Assembly: GCA_030038645.1 (NCBI GenBank)
Contig: JASHSR010000284.1
Location: 1 to 10,691, forward strand
DNA length: 10,691 bases
Source of the DNA: Gammaproteobacteria bacterium
GTDB taxonomy: Bacteria > Pseudomonadota > Gammaproteobacteria > Steroidobacterales > Steroidobacteraceae
Reading direction: 5' to 3'
In this document: positions 1 through 6,239 of the stretch, one piece after another
How the letters are laid out: every line of letters begins with the position of its first letter
How positions within the stretch are numbered: position 1 is the stretch's first letter
Notes under the pieces: model-generated
What the model was told of the DNA's origin: nothing
Databases searched by the model: none
The model's input: only the letters and a program-made list of their open reading frames with translations
Made by a program: the position numbers and the translations under genes

Positions 1-1265
1 CCTTCATCGTCCATCATGAAGTTGACGTACCCTCCCCCTGGATTGAAGCGGCGCAGCGCTTCCCCGTAATCCTTGGTCCACCGCGTGATCGCCGCCGCCT
101 TCTGTGGACTCGGGTCGACCCCGGCAATGACCATCGACCAGGTTGCATCTCGTGCGCCCCAAGCGCTCTCATGCTTGCCGACGCGGTGGACGGCGCCATC
201 GATCGGATAAAGGTGCATCAGGGACAGCTCGCTCGGAGTCTTGCCTGCGTGCTCGAGGTGCGCGTCGATCGCCGCGTCGGGGAGGGTCTTCACGAAATCG
301 CCGCGCCAGTACCACTGCATGCCCTTCGGGTAGAGCCCGTCGAACATGCTCTGGAGCGCGGGATACGGCATCGTCCCCATCCAGTTGAGCGCAGGAGGTG
401 GAAGCCCACCGAGAAGAGAGGCGAGCGCCTTCTTCCCCTCCGCTTCCGGTCCGCTGTAACAAGGCACGAGGAGGCAGATCCTCGCCCCCCAGAATTGCTG
501 GGGGAACGGGCTGTTCGTCGGCACGGTCTTCAGGCCGATGAGAGCGCTGAGCTCCTCCGGCGCCCGAGGCAGAAAGTCCCGGTAAGCGCGCATGATTGCC
601 CGCGCATGGCTCTGCTCCCAGGCGAGCGGTCCGGCGAAAACCGTGCTGACGGGGTGGGCCCTGAACAGGAAGCTCGTTACCACGCCGAAATTGCCGCCGC
701 CCCCGCGCAGGGCCCACAGCAGATCCTCATGGGCAGTCGAGCTCGCCGTGACGAAGCGGCCGTCGGCGAGCACCACGTCGGCCTCGAGCAGGTTGTCGAT
801 GGTGAGGCCGAGCTTGCGCGAAAGGTGGCCAGACCCCCCGCCCAGGGTGAGTCCGGCCACGCCGGTGGTCGAGACGATGCCGAATGGGACGGCGAGACCG
901 AAGGGGTGGGTAGCATGATCCACGTCTCCGGAAGTGCAGCCGGCCGCGACACGCACGGTGCGGCTCACGGGGTCGACACGCACGTCCTTCATCATCGATA
1001 GATCGATCATCAACCCGTCGTCGACGCTGCCCAGGCCGGGACCGTTGTGGCCCCCGCCCCGGACCGCGATGCGCAGCCCTGCATCGCGCCCGAAGTTGAT
1101 CGCTGCGATCACGTCGGCCACGTCGGCGCAACGGACGATCAGCCGCGGCCGTTTGTCGATCATGCCGTTGTAGAGTTTGCGGATCTCGTCGTACTGCGGG
1201 TGACTGCGCTCGATCAATGCCCCGCGGAGGCTCAGGCCGAACTTCGTGACGGCTTCCGGGTTCAT
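1..1265 (-). CDS. FAD-binding PCMH/berberine-bridge-like oxidoreductase, C-terminus cut by window edge
   Basis: The frame is open from ATG at 1265 to the left edge (421 codons), so the stop and roughly the last 40 residues are missing. Residues 40-200 form an FAD-binding PCMH domain: RGGGHN at 70-74, where His73 is the expected covalent FAD attachment residue, then GGGSGHLSRK at 142-151 and RGGGGNFG at 187-194. The C-terminal part ends in NPGGGYVNFMMDDEG, the start of the berberine-bridge-like C-terminal motif. At the place where bicovalent members carry the second FAD-linking Cys (the GTCPTVG region) this protein reads GIVSTTG, so I infer single His-linked FAD. No signal peptide is seen, so it is probably cytoplasmic. 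A good Shine-Dalgarno GGGAGGA (1272-1278) sits six bases before the ATG. It diverges from the HxlR-type regulator, which probably controls it. Members of this family oxidise alcohols, sugars or alkaloid-like compounds; the substrate cannot be read from sequence. Confidence 0.93.
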   Translation of the reverse strand, partial: MNPEAVTKFGLSLRGALIERSHPQYDEIRKLYNGMIDKRPRLIVRCADVADVIAAINFGRDAGLRIAVRGGGHNGPGLGSVDDGLMIDLSMMKDVRVDPVSRTVRVAAGCTSGDVDHATHPFGLAVPFGIVSTTGVAGLTLGGGSGHLSRKLGLTIDNLLEADVVLADGRFVTASSTAHEDLLWALRGGGGNFGVVTSFLFRAHPVSTVFAGPLAWEQSHARAIMRAYRDFLPRAPEELSALIGLKTVPTNSPFPQQFWGARICLLVPCYSGPEAEGKKALASLLGGLPPPALNWMGTMPYPALQSMFDGLYPKGMQWYWRGDFVKTLPDAAIDAHLEHAGKTPSELSLMHLYPIDGAVHRVGKHESAWGARDATWSMVIAGVDPSPQKAAAITRWTKDYGEALRRFNPGGGYVNFMMDDE

Positions 1266-1320
1266 CACTCGTCCTCCCAACAGAGATGATGCAGGATCGT
1301 GGCACGAAGGCTCCGGTCGT

Positions 1321-1365
1321 CCTAGTTCAAGAACTGAAGCGCGCCGGTATAGAATTTGAACTAGG
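1321..1365. promoter_or_regulatory. Paired dyad operator between divergent oxidase and HxlR-type regulator genes
   Basis: A perfect 10-bp inverted repeat, CCTAGTTCAA (1321-1330) and TTGAACTAGG (1356-1365), frames the region. Each arm also belongs to a small dyad: AGTTC-AA-GAACT at 1324-1335 (perfect arms) and AGAAT-TT-GAACT at 1351-1362 (imperfect). Their centres are 27 bp apart. HxlR-family regulators bind as dimers to short dyads in their own divergent promoter, so these are the likely operators. A possible plus-strand promoter, TTCAAG (1326-1331) with 16-bp spacing to TATAGA (1348-1353), would be overlapped by both sites, which would imply autoregulation. The binding role is inferred; the repeats are seen directly. 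Confidence 0.65.
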
Positions 1366-1431
1366 CAACGCCGGCGCGAAGCCCTAACATCGATCCAGGG
1401 TCGATTCCGCCGGGACCGTAGGCAGTGCACC

Positions 1432-2301
1432 GTGACGCAGGCGAGCTACCAGCAGTTCTGTCCGGTCGCCATGGCTGCCGAGGTGCTGTGTACCCGTTGG
1501 ACGGTCGTGTTGCTGCGCGAGCTGGTCGCCGGCTCGAGCCGCTTCAACGATCTGCGGCGCGGCGTACCGCGCATGTCGCCCGCGCTCCTCTCGAGGCGCT
1601 TGCGGGATCTCGAGGAGGCCGGCATCGTCCGGCGAGTCGCCGCGCGAGGTGAGCCGGGGCTCTTCGAGTATCGCCTCACTCGGGCCGGGGAAGGGCTGAG
1701 ACCCGTCATCGAGGCGATCGGCATGTGGGGCCAGCGGTGGATCGACGCGGAGCTCTCACTGCAGAACCTCGATCCGTCGCTCCTTATGTGGGATATGCGC
1801 CGCAACCTCAATCCGGCGCCCATGCCGACGCGGCGATGCGTGATCCACTTCGTCTATCCCGAGTTGCCGGCCGCTCGGCGCGAGTGGTGGCTCTTGGTCG
1901 AGCCCAGGCCCGGGCCTGGGACCGAGCGCAGGACCGACCCAGGGACCGGAGTCGACCTTTGCTCGGTCGACCCTGGGTTCGAGATCGACCTTGATGTCAC
2001 CACGGACCTGCGCACTATGACAGCGATCTGGATGGGCTTGACCACCGTCCGCGACGCGGCCGCCGCCCGGAAGGTCACGCTCTCGGGGGACAGGCAGCTC
2101 GCGAGGCGCATGCAGGAGTGGCTCGGCTTGAGTCCCTTTGCGGTCGAGAAAAAACGGGCGGTAACGGGCTTGCCGCTGGTGAGTCGCCCGGCAGCCCCAG
2201 GAGCCCCGGCAGGCCCGGCAGGCCCGGCAGGCCTGGTAGCCCCGGCAAGCCCGGCAAACTCGACAAACTCGGGCCCATCGAGGACGGCTACCGGAGCATA
2301 A
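1432..2301 (+). CDS. HxlR-family winged-helix regulator with C-terminal SCP2-like domain and repeat-derived tail
   Basis: The product has 289 residues. Residues 9-100 are an HxlR-type winged helix: conserved CPVA with Cys10, the RWTVVLLREL helix, and the recognition region FNDLRRGVPRMSPALLSRRLRDLEEAGIV in outline at 38-66. Residues about 115-240 resemble the SCP2 sterol-carrier-like domain often fused to this family, with DPGFEIDLDVTTDLRTM and AIWMGL. A GTG start at 1432 is preferred because the ATG at 1471 would remove the conserved Cys10 segment; no strong Shine-Dalgarno is visible. Two oddities are present. Residues about 158-174 (PRPGPGTERRTDPGTG) look like an insertion in a loop of the SCP2-like domain, coded by 12-bp repeats. 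The last 38 residues are Pro/Ala/Gly/Ser repeats coded by a 9-bp tandem array. It is divergent from the oxidase and probably represses or activates that gene and itself. Confidence 0.88.
   Translation: MTQASYQQFCPVAMAAEVLCTRWTVVLLRELVAGSSRFNDLRRGVPRMSPALLSRRLRDLEEAGIVRRVAARGEPGLFEYRLTRAGEGLRPVIEAIGMWGQRWIDAELSLQNLDPSLLMWDMRRNLNPAPMPTRRCVIHFVYPELPAARREWWLLVEPRPGPGTERRTDPGTGVDLCSVDPGFEIDLDVTTDLRTMTAIWMGLTTVRDAAAARKVTLSGDRQLARRMQEWLGLSPFAVEKKRAVTGLPLVSRPAAPGAPAGPAGPAGLVAPASPANSTNSGPSRTATGA
1903..1978. repeat. Palindrome and 12-bp direct repeats inside the regulator gene
   Basis: CCCAGGCCCGGGCCTGGG (1903-1920) is a perfect 18-bp palindrome. It runs into three 12-bp units sharing GGACCG, starting at 1918, 1930 and 1942. 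A further nested inverted repeat follows: ACCCAGG (1937-1943) pairs with CCTGGGT (1972-1978), and GTCGACC (1951-1957) pairs with GGTCGAC (1965-1971). The block keeps the reading frame and adds a Pro/Gly/Arg/Thr-rich loop to the protein. Confidence 0.75.
2186..2275. repeat. Ten-unit 9-bp tandem repeat at the 3' end of the regulator gene
   Basis: Ten consecutive 9-bp units with consensus GCCCGGCAG can be laid out without gaps; units 4 and 5 (2213-2230) are identical and the last two have decayed most. In the regulator frame they encode a (G/A/S/N)-(P/S)-(A/T) tripeptide repeat. The opposite strand reads as a Gly-Leu-Pro repeat, but that is only a shadow of the same array. Two indel-free copies in the middle suggest recent slippage or unequal exchange. 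Confidence 0.85.
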
Positions 2302-2367
2302 AGTCAGACCGCCGCAGGCCGACGCAGACCGCGGCTCCACGCACGCTCTCCTCTCGTAACTCTTTGT

Positions 2368-2386
2368 GGGAATTAGGAAAATTCCC
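2368..2386. promoter_or_regulatory. A/T-rich inverted repeat upstream of mltF (operator or weak hairpin)
   Basis: GGGAATT (2368-2374) and AATTCCC (2380-2386) form a 7-bp perfect inverted repeat with a 5-base spacer, in the 149-bp gap between the regulator stop and mltF. There is no T-run after it on either strand, so it is a poor intrinsic terminator. It lies 12 bp upstream of TTGACT (2399-2404), a possible -35 element whose -10 partner near 2422 is weak. A protein-binding site acting on mltF is possible; the role is not established. Confidence 0.4.
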
Positions 2387-2450
2387 TACGATCGCCGCTT
2401 GACTTAATCCCGACCTGCATTCTGTCTGAAGCGCAGGCGGCGCGGGAGCG

Positions 2451-3896
2451 ATGCCTGCTATCCTTGGCCCCATGCACCGCAGGCTGAGACACGCTTTCGG
2501 GGTGGGGCGGCCCACGGGCCTGCTCCGGCCGCCGCTCGTCATAGCGATCCTGGCCCTGGTCGGCAGCTGCACCCCACGGCCGCCGATGCCCGACTCCTAC
2601 CACTCGCCGGCGGAGCTGAGAGTCGTCACGCTCAACAGTCCGACCTCCTACTACCTGGGACCCAATCGCGCCGAGGGGCTGGAGTTCGAGCTGGCGAGCG
2701 AGTTCGCCCAACGATTGGGCGTCAGCCTGTACATGTATCCAGTCGCAAACGTGAAGGCGATGCAGGCCGAGCTCGCCGCCGGACGCGCCGACATTGCTGC
2801 AGCGCAAATCACCGCCGACGCGGGGTGGCGTGAGGTCGGGGTGCCGGCCGACGTCTACGATCACATCCCCCAAATCGTCGTCTACCGCCATGGGACGCCC
2901 AGGCCACGGGATGCCATCCAGATCGAGTCCGCACGGCTCTCGGTCCGCGCGGGCAGCCCCCAGGAGCACTTGCTCGAGCGGCTGAAGCACACGGTCGCGC
3001 CGGGGCTGAGCTGGATCGAGACCGCGCCGCGCGCCGCAGACCCCGTCCAGGATGTCGAGAACGGGGAGGCGCAATACGCCGTCGTCGATGCCCGAGAGTT
3101 CTCCTTCTCCCAACACCTATATCCGGACGTGGCGGAGGGCTTCGCCCTCTCCGACGATCGCCCCGTTCAGTGGGTGGTGCGCCGAGGCGCCCCACGGCTG
3201 TACGCCCAGGTGAACAGCTTCTTCCACGACATCGCCCAGTCCGGCGAGCTCGCGAGGCTCGTCGACTTGAGCTCGGGCGACTCGCACCATTTCGGCTACG
3301 AGGAGTCCCGCAAATTCGAGGAGCTCGTCACCTCGCGCCTGCCGCGCTATCGGAGCCTCTTCGAGCAAGCCGCCGCGCAGACGGGTCTCGACTGGCGCTT
3401 GCTCGCGGCCATCGCGTATCAGGAATCGCAATGGGACCCCTCGGCCCAGTCCCCGAACGGAGCCTCCGGCCTCATGATGCTGACCGCGAGCACGGCGCAG
3501 GCGCTCGGCGTGCGGGACCGCACCAACGCCCGGCAGAACATTCTCGCCGGCGCCCGGTACTTCCTCGAGGTCCTCGCGAAGATTCCGGAGCGCATTCCGG
3601 AGCCGGATCGGACGTGGCTCGCCGTCGCGGCGTACAACGTCGGCTTCGGTCACCTCGAGGACGCTCGCGTCCTCACCCAGATGCGCGGCGGGAACCCGGA
3701 CTCGTGGGCCGACGTGCGCCGCCAGCTTCCCCTGCTCGCCGACGAGCAATGGTACGAGCGCGTCAAGCGCGGCTACTGCCGGGGCTGGGAGCCGGTGCAA
3801 TACGTGGACCACATTCAGCGCTTCCTGAAGCTGCTCGAGTGGCAGGCGCCCTCCGCGGTCGCGGGCCAGGCGACGCGGGTACAGCCGGAGGCGTAG
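2451..3896 (+). CDS. mltF: Membrane-bound lytic murein transglycosylase F
   Basis: The product (481 residues from this start) cleaves the MurNAc-GlcNAc bond of peptidoglycan, forming 1,6-anhydro-muropeptides at the outer membrane. The N-terminus has a hydrophobic segment ending in LVGSC, a lipobox with Cys40 as the lipidated residue. Residues about 55-275 are a periplasmic solute-binding (SBP_bac_3-like) domain, which in MltF senses muropeptides. Residues about 300-420 are the SLT lytic domain, with AIAYQESQWDP placing the catalytic Glu at 325, then GASGLMMLT and AVAAYNVGFGH. Domain order and length fit MltF. The start is uncertain: ATG 2451 has GGGAG only two bases upstream; ATG 2472 or GTG 2502 would still give a lipoprotein signal, the latter a compact one. 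It is convergent with tadA, a conserved pairing in gammaproteobacteria. Confidence 0.95.
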   Translation: MPAILGPMHRRLRHAFGVGRPTGLLRPPLVIAILALVGSCTPRPPMPDSYHSPAELRVVTLNSPTSYYLGPNRAEGLEFELASEFAQRLGVSLYMYPVANVKAMQAELAAGRADIAAAQITADAGWREVGVPADVYDHIPQIVVYRHGTPRPRDAIQIESARLSVRAGSPQEHLLERLKHTVAPGLSWIETAPRAADPVQDVENGEAQYAVVDAREFSFSQHLYPDVAEGFALSDDRPVQWVVRRGAPRLYAQVNSFFHDIAQSGELARLVDLSSGDSHHFGYEESRKFEELVTSRLPRYRSLFEQAAAQTGLDWRLLAAIAYQESQWDPSAQSPNGASGLMMLTASTAQALGVRDRTNARQNILAGARYFLEVLAKIPERIPEPDRTWLAVAAYNVGFGHLEDARVLTQMRGGNPDSWADVRRQLPLLADEQWYERVKRGYCRGWEPVQYVDHIQRFLKLLEWQAPSAVAGQATRVQPEA

Positions 3897-3958
3897 CGTA
3901 AGGCCAGCAAGCCGCCGACGGGCCAGAGCGCGGGCGGCAGCGCAGCGCTCGGCGGCGC

Positions 3959-4411
3959 TCAGCGTCGCTCGGCGAAGAACCGGCTCATCATCGCGCTGCA
4001 CTCCTCGATCAGCACTCCGCCGAATACGTCGACGCGGTGATTGAGCCCCGGCAACGCGAGAGCGTTGACGAGGCTGCCGGCGCCGCCCGCCCGCGGGTCC
4101 CACGCGCCGAACACCAGGCGGCGCACTCGAGCATGAACGATCGCCGACGCGCACATCACGCACGGCTCGAGCGTGACGTACAGCGTCGTTCCGGTGAGCC
4201 TGTAGGTGCCGAGCGCCGCGCCCCCCGCGCGCAACGCCTCGATCTCGGCGTGCGCGGTGGGATCGTGAGACTCGATCGGCCGATTCACTCCTTCCGCGAC
4301 GACGACTCCGTCGCGCACCAGCACGGCGCCCACGGGCACCTCCCCGCGCGCTTGCGCCGCGGCCGCGAGCTCGAGCGCTCGCCGCATGAAATCCGCATCG
4401 GAGCCGTCCAT
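3959..4411 (-). CDS. tadA: tRNA-specific adenosine deaminase (A34 to inosine)
   Basis: The 150-residue product deaminates adenosine at the wobble position of tRNA-Arg(ACG) to inosine, so that one tRNA can read several arginine codons. Zinc-binding and catalytic residues are all present: HAE with His54 and catalytic Glu56, and PCVMC with Cys84 and Cys87. The length is normal for TadA. The frame stays open upstream to 4714, but I chose the ATG at 4411 because the protein then begins at MDGSDADFMRRALELA, as family members do; the extension is low-complexity sequence that overlaps the start of the next gene. No good Shine-Dalgarno is visible. Its 3' end faces mltF across 62 bp, in which I see no convincing terminator. 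It diverges from the CYTH-CHAD gene. Confidence 0.95.
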   Translation of the reverse strand: MDGSDADFMRRALELAAAAQARGEVPVGAVLVRDGVVVAEGVNRPIESHDPTAHAEIEALRAGGAALGTYRLTGTTLYVTLEPCVMCASAIVHARVRRLVFGAWDPRAGGAGSLVNALALPGLNHRVDVFGGVLIEECSAMMSRFFAERR

Positions 4412-4496
4412 CGCGGTAGCATGGCGAAAGACGCCGCCGCCTGCACGTCGGCGCGACGGACGCGACCGGCAACGCGGCCGGGACGGGGAGACTGGC

Positions 4497-4559
4497 GAAA
4501 CGGGCGCGATCAGCGAGGCGGGCGCGACCGGGAAGGCGACCGCGACCGTCGAGGCGAGC
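4497..4559. repeat. 9/18-bp periodic repeat tract between tadA and the CYTH-CHAD gene
   Basis: The tract divides without gaps into 9-bp units alternating between two types, GAGGCGGGC-like (4497, 4515, 4533, 4551) and GCGACCGGG-like (4506, 4524, 4542), so the true period is 18 bp. It lies in the 184-bp spacer between the divergent starts at 4411 and 4596. Both neighbouring frames stay open through it, which is expected from a stop-free repeat and does not by itself mean it is translated. Confidence 0.6.
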
Positions 4560-4580
4560 CGTGCGCCCGCCGGCCGCGGC

Positions 4581-4587
4581 GGAAGGA
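4581..4587 (+). promoter_or_regulatory. Ribosome binding site deciding the CYTH-CHAD start
   Basis: GGAAGGA lies eight bases before the ATG at 4596. It supports that start over the ATG at 4386, which would add 70 residues of low-complexity sequence and overlap tadA. Confidence 0.7.
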
Positions 4588-4595
4588 CGCCGCGC

Positions 4596-6155
4596 ATGGC
4601 CGAAGAAATCGAGCTGAAACTTCTGACTTCATCGGCCGCCGCGGCCAAGGCGGCGCGCCTGCCTTGGCTGCGCAGGCTCGCGAGCGGGCCCGCCCAGCGC
4701 CGCAGGCTCGTCACGGTCTACTTCGACACCGCGAGCCTCAAGCTCCGCCGCCATCGCATCGCGATCCGGATCCGCCACGTCGGCGAGCAGCGCCTGCAGA
4801 CGATCAAGGCGGCGAGCAACGGCGAGAGCGGCGCCTTCGGCCGGCATGAATGGGAGCAGGAGATTGCGGGCGATGCGCCCGATCTGAGCCTCGCGAAGGG
4901 CACGGCGCTCGCTCCCCTCGTCACGAAGAAGCTGGTGCGCAAGCTCAAGCCAGTCTTCGAGACCGTGATCGAGCGCACGGCCCTTCCGATCCGCTCTGGG
5001 GGAAGCGAGCTCGAGCTGGCGATCGACCGCGGGCAGATCCGCGCGCATGGCGGCGGCGAGCGAGAGGCGGTGAGCGAGATCGAGATCGAGTTGAAGCGGG
5101 GCGATCCCGCCGAGCTCGCGCGGGTCGCGAGGCGGCTCGCGCGCTCGGTCCCCGTCGCTTATGGCGCGCGCTCGAAGGCGGAGCGCGGCTACGCGCTCAT
5201 CGCCGGAGAGGCGGACGAGGCCGTGCGCGCCGCCGAGATCGACCTCGATGCGCGGCTCACCGCCGGCGAGGCCTTCCAGGCGATCGGCCTCGCCTGCCTC
5301 GACCATGCTCTCTCCAACGAGAGAGCGGCCCGCGCCGGCGATGTCGAGGGTGTTCACCAGATGCGGGTGGGCCTGCGCCGGCTGCGGGCGGCCATTTCCG
5401 TGTTCAAGGAGATGGTGCAGGGGCCGCGGACCGAGTCGCTGAAAGCCGATCTCAAATGGCTCACCGATCAGCTGAGTCCCGTGCGCGATCTCGACGTGCT
5501 GATCGAGGAGCGAGTACGTCCGCTCCGCAAGGCCGCTCCGATCGCCGCCGAGGCCGGCGTGCTCGAGCAGGACCTCGACGCGAGGCGCAAGGCGAGGCGC
5601 GAGCGGGCGAAGGAGGTGCTCGAGAGCGGGCGCTATCGCGCGATCGGACTACGAGCCGCGCTGTGGCTCGCCGACGGCGCCTGGCTCCGAAGCGACGACG
5701 CGCTCGTTGCGGCTTGCCGCGCGCGGCCCGCGGCCGAGTTCGCGGCGGAGGCTCTCGCCCGGCGCACGAGGAAGATCGTGCGCAAGGCTCGCAGGATCGA
5801 GACGCTCGATGTCCGCGCCCGCCACAAGCTCCGCATCGCCGTCAAGAAGCTGCGCTACGCGTGCGAGTTCTTCTCGGGCCTGTTCGCCGGCGCCAAGCGC
5901 CAAGCGCGGCTCGAGCGCTTCGCCAAGACGCTGAACGCCCTGCAGAGCACGCTCGGCACGCTTCACGACATCGAGATTCACGAGGGACTCGCGGCGACGA
6001 TCGCCCGTCCCCGGCGCCCGGCCCCGTCTCAGGCTCGCGAAGCCCTTGCGATGGGGTTCATCGCAGGGCAGGAGCAGAAGCAGGCCGCCTCGTGCGTCGC
6101 CGCGATCGAGGACGCCGCAGCGCGTCTGTCGAGGCTGCCCGCGTTCTGGAAGTGA
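4596..6155 (+). CDS. CYTH-CHAD domain protein, probable inorganic triphosphatase (YgiF-like)
   Basis: The 519-residue product starts MAEEIELKLL, carrying the CYTH signature ExExK as Glu4, Glu6 and Lys8. The CYTH tunnel domain covers about residues 1-205: basic strands at RRHRIAIRIR (51-60), the IEIELKRG segment (162-169) and the closing SKAERGY (193-199). The CHAD domain covers about 222-515, with the helical motifs VHQMRVGLRRLRA (253-265), SPVRDLDVL (294-302), HKLRIAVKKLRYACEFF (410-426) and LGTLHDIEIHEG. In known YgiF-type proteins the CYTH part hydrolyses inorganic triphosphate using metal ions, and CHAD binds polyphosphate through basic helices. It is longer than E. coli YgiF (433 residues), mostly in CHAD. 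No signal or membrane segment is seen, so it is cytoplasmic. The start at 4596 is backed by a good Shine-Dalgarno. Substrate choice is inferred from family. Confidence 0.9.
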   Translation: MAEEIELKLLTSSAAAAKAARLPWLRRLASGPAQRRRLVTVYFDTASLKLRRHRIAIRIRHVGEQRLQTIKAASNGESGAFGRHEWEQEIAGDAPDLSLAKGTALAPLVTKKLVRKLKPVFETVIERTALPIRSGGSELELAIDRGQIRAHGGGEREAVSEIEIELKRGDPAELARVARRLARSVPVAYGARSKAERGYALIAGEADEAVRAAEIDLDARLTAGEAFQAIGLACLDHALSNERAARAGDVEGVHQMRVGLRRLRAAISVFKEMVQGPRTESLKADLKWLTDQLSPVRDLDVLIEERVRPLRKAAPIAAEAGVLEQDLDARRKARRERAKEVLESGRYRAIGLRAALWLADGAWLRSDDALVAACRARPAAEFAAEALARRTRKIVRKARRIETLDVRARHKLRIAVKKLRYACEFFSGLFAGAKRQARLERFAKTLNALQSTLGTLHDIEIHEGLAATIARPRRPAPSQAREALAMGFIAGQEQKQAASCVAAIEDAAARLSRLPAFWK

Positions 6156-6186
6156 CGGCGCACCGGGCTGCGGCGCGCGCAAAGAC

Positions 6187-6222
6187 CGCGAGGGGAGCCC
6201 GTCCGATTGGGCTCCCCTCGCG
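6187..6222. terminator. Strong hairpin between the CYTH-CHAD and WxxGxW genes
   Basis: A perfect 14-bp stem (6187-6200 with 6209-6222; arm CGCGAGGGGAGCCC) encloses the loop GTCCGATT. It lies between two converging stop codons (6155 plus, 6240 minus). On the minus strand it is followed by GTCTTTG, on the plus strand by no T-run, so it fits best as a terminator for the minus-strand gene, possibly acting in both directions. The stem is very stable but lacks a proper U-tract. Confidence 0.7.
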
Positions 6223-6239
6223 ATGCCGCCCGACTCGAA

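Noticed and set aside
985..1015. Palindrome-like ATCGAT-rich stretch inside the oxidase gene
   Set aside because: It encodes a conserved LMIDLSMM segment of the FAD domain, so codon use explains it.
2075..2278. Minus-strand frame with a Gly-Leu-Pro collagen-like repeat
   Set aside because: It is only the reverse reading of the 9-bp array at the end of the regulator gene; no secretion signal or Shine-Dalgarno supports it.
2373..3116. Minus-strand 247-codon frame opposite the mltF N-terminal half
   Set aside because: Antisense to a recognisable solute-binding domain and without motifs of its own.
3897..3958. Possible terminator between mltF and tadA
   Set aside because: GCCGCC (3911-3916) and GGCGGC (3933-3938) can pair but leave a 16-base loop with no T-run; this is expected by chance in such G+C-rich DNA.
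3117..4472. Long minus-strand frame (451 codons) antisense to mltF and spanning tadA in another frame
   Set aside because: Arg/Ala/Gly-rich composition with no family motifs; it is a stop-poor shadow of two well-supported genes.
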